Assembly (NCBI GenBank): GCA_934215995.1
Contig: CAKQBC010000152.1
Location: 1 to 6,127 of the forward strand
DNA length: 6,127 nucleotides
DNA from: an uncultured Bacillus sp.
Lineage (GTDB): Bacteria; Bacillota; Bacilli; Bacillales; DSM-1321
Reading direction: 5' to 3'
The notes beneath the pieces were generated by a model, which had not been told where the DNA came from, made no database searches, and was given only the letters and a program-made list of their open reading frames with translations. A program made the translations under genes and the position numbers. Below are positions 4,938 through 6,127 of this stretch, piece after piece (position 1 is the first letter of the stretch; the number at the start of each line of letters is the position of its first letter).

Positions 4938-5933
4938 TTACTTAGTTTGGGCAATGGATTTCTTTTCATTCTTTTCTTTTTTTCTCGAAAGGCCCTTGTA
5001 GACATTCTTCAGCATCAAGTATGTTTCCAGTTCATCAACCAGCCTGAATAGATTGGCCTGTACATGGAATGCCTCCCTCGTAGGCGGGAGCTCAAGCTTC
5101 TCCATCTCCGTCTTTAAGGCATGCAATTTTTCAAGATAAATGTAGGACGTATTATAGGGATGGACATGCTCTGCCAAATCGGCAAAAAAATCGGCAAGCT
5201 GCCCGCTGAATGCCGTTTCCTTCGGGATTTGCGCAACGAGTGCAACAATTCTGCCGAGGCTCTCGAATTGCTTTTCACGCATCTTGAAATATTGGTATTG
5301 AATATCATCCTTGCTCCTTACATGGTTTTCATAATCCCTCGAAGCAAGCCCTTTTGCTTCGGAAATCCGTTCCTCGGCATCGATCAGCTCCTGCCCGTCC
5401 CAATCTGTTGTATTGGTGCGTAAGTAGAGTGCCATTTTCCGGAAGATGACAGCGAAATCCCCCTCAATTTTTTCACGGTGCTTTTTCATGACCGGATCCA
5501 GGCTTGGCATATACAAATTCATCAGAAGGGCCACCGTAATCCCGATGACGATCAGTCCAGTCTCATTCAAAATCAGATCAAACGTCACATGTCCCGCAGA
5601 GTAAATATGAAGAATGATGACACTGCTTGTCACTACACCTTCTTTTACTTTTGCCGCAACGACTGTCGGGATGAAAAACAGCAGCATCAAGCCGATGACA
5701 GCCGGATTATAGCCTATCCCTTCAAAAAAAATGGTTGAATACGCCATAGCGATCAAACAGGCCAGAAACCTGCTGAATGCTGCCTGAAACGATTTCTTCT
5801 TTGTGACCTGTATACAGAGGATTGTGATGATGCCTGCAGAAGGGAAGCTATTCAATCCTGCCAGCTGTGCAAGGCTGATTGCAATAGCAACGCCGATTGC
5901 TGTCTTTATTGTCCTATATCCAATTCTGAACAT
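4938..5933 (-). CDS. yqjA: ArAE-family (aromatic acid exporter type) membrane protein, YqjA-like
   Basis: This 331-residue protein has two parts. Residues 1-142 contain about six hydrophobic segments (roughly 10-26, 31-43, 55-70, 76-95, 100-115, 124-142), separated by short loops such as VTKKKS. Residues 150-331 are a charged, mostly helical cytoplasmic domain, with the basic tail SRKKEKNEKK. This layout fits the aromatic acid exporter family 1 plus its C-terminal domain, as in Bacillus YqjA (about 320 residues). Family membership suggests export of small aromatic acids or similar compounds, but no substrate is established and I infer none. The ATG at 5931-5933 has only a weak ribosome site (GGAATGG about five bases upstream). 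The next gene, an L,D-transpeptidase, follows after 20 bases, pointing to an operon concerned with the envelope. I found no convincing promoter in the 194 bases between the start codon and the window edge. Confidence 0.87.
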   Translation of the reverse strand: MFRIGYRTIKTAIGVAIAISLAQLAGLNSFPSAGIITILCIQVTKKKSFQAAFSRFLACLIAMAYSTIFFEGIGYNPAVIGLMLLFFIPTVVAAKVKEGVVTSSVIILHIYSAGHVTFDLILNETGLIVIGITVALLMNLYMPSLDPVMKKHREKIEGDFAVIFRKMALYLRTNTTDWDGQELIDAEERISEAKGLASRDYENHVRSKDDIQYQYFKMREKQFESLGRIVALVAQIPKETAFSGQLADFFADLAEHVHPYNTSYIYLEKLHALKTEMEKLELPPTREAFHVQANLFRLVDELETYLMLKNVYKGLSRKKEKNEKKSIAQTK

Positions 5934-6127
5934 TTTACCATTCCGTTCTTTTTAGTCAGTATGTATCAGTTATGTCCGTATCCTTACTATTTTCTTAGCT
6001 TAAGTATCCCATTCCGAAAATGACAATTCAAGTGCTGATTCCGATGAGCTTTACCCGTTAAACAATTGCAGGCAAACAGGCAACCCGGGGTCGGCACTCC
6101 AAAAGGTCGTTTCAACCAGGGTTACGC

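Noticed and set aside
6051..6127. Open minus-strand frame of 24 codons reaching the right window edge (ending ...LQLFNG then TAA)
   Set aside because: It could be the 3' end of an upstream gene, but it is too short to distinguish from chance, matches no family I know, and no terminator follows it.

Overview
The window looks like a chromosomal segment of a Bacillaceae member (Bacillus or a close relative). The evidence is moderate GC content, strong GGAGG-type ribosome binding sites, and a gene order that matches, from memory, the Bacillus subtilis yqjA-yqjB-yqjC-yqjD-yqjE block. I cannot name a species.

Layout, left to right. (1) 1-891, minus strand: a YqjE-like M20-family metallopeptidase, cut at its C-terminus by the window edge. 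(2) 892-1219: a divergent intergenic region with a minus-strand promoter candidate for the peptidase and a strong extended -10 promoter candidate on the plus strand. (3) 1220-1729, plus strand: a small zincin-type putative metallopeptidase (HELRH plus a downstream ERDANRFAA segment, as in the ImmA/IrrE group) that is not part of the yqj block I remember. (4) 1730-2025: a 239-bp element with imperfect terminal inverted repeats, bounded exactly by a perfect 24-bp direct duplication of a terminator stem-loop. (5) 2026-3989, minus strand: yqjD-like acyl-CoA carboxylase carboxyltransferase and yqjC-like methylmalonyl-CoA epimerase, translationally coupled through an ATGA overlap. (6) 4267-4359, plus strand: a 30-residue membrane miniprotein that I recognise as Prli42, the stressosome-associated protein. 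It has a well-placed promoter whose bases fit both sigma-A and sigma-B patterns. (7) 4408-5933, minus strand: a two-gene unit with a YqjA-like ArAE-family membrane protein upstream and a secreted YkuD-type L,D-transpeptidase downstream. It converges on prli42 across a shared bidirectional terminator.

How the parts relate. YqjC and YqjD fit the propionyl-CoA to methylmalonyl-CoA branch, but no mutase or biotin carboxylase/biotin carrier gene is in view. The L,D-transpeptidase and YqjA both act at the envelope. Prli42 would link the membrane to the general stress response. The most unusual feature is the short element inside the terminator between the zincin gene and yqjD. It appears to have duplicated the stem-loop and separated each gene from its original T-rich tail, so transcripts of both genes may now run across the element.
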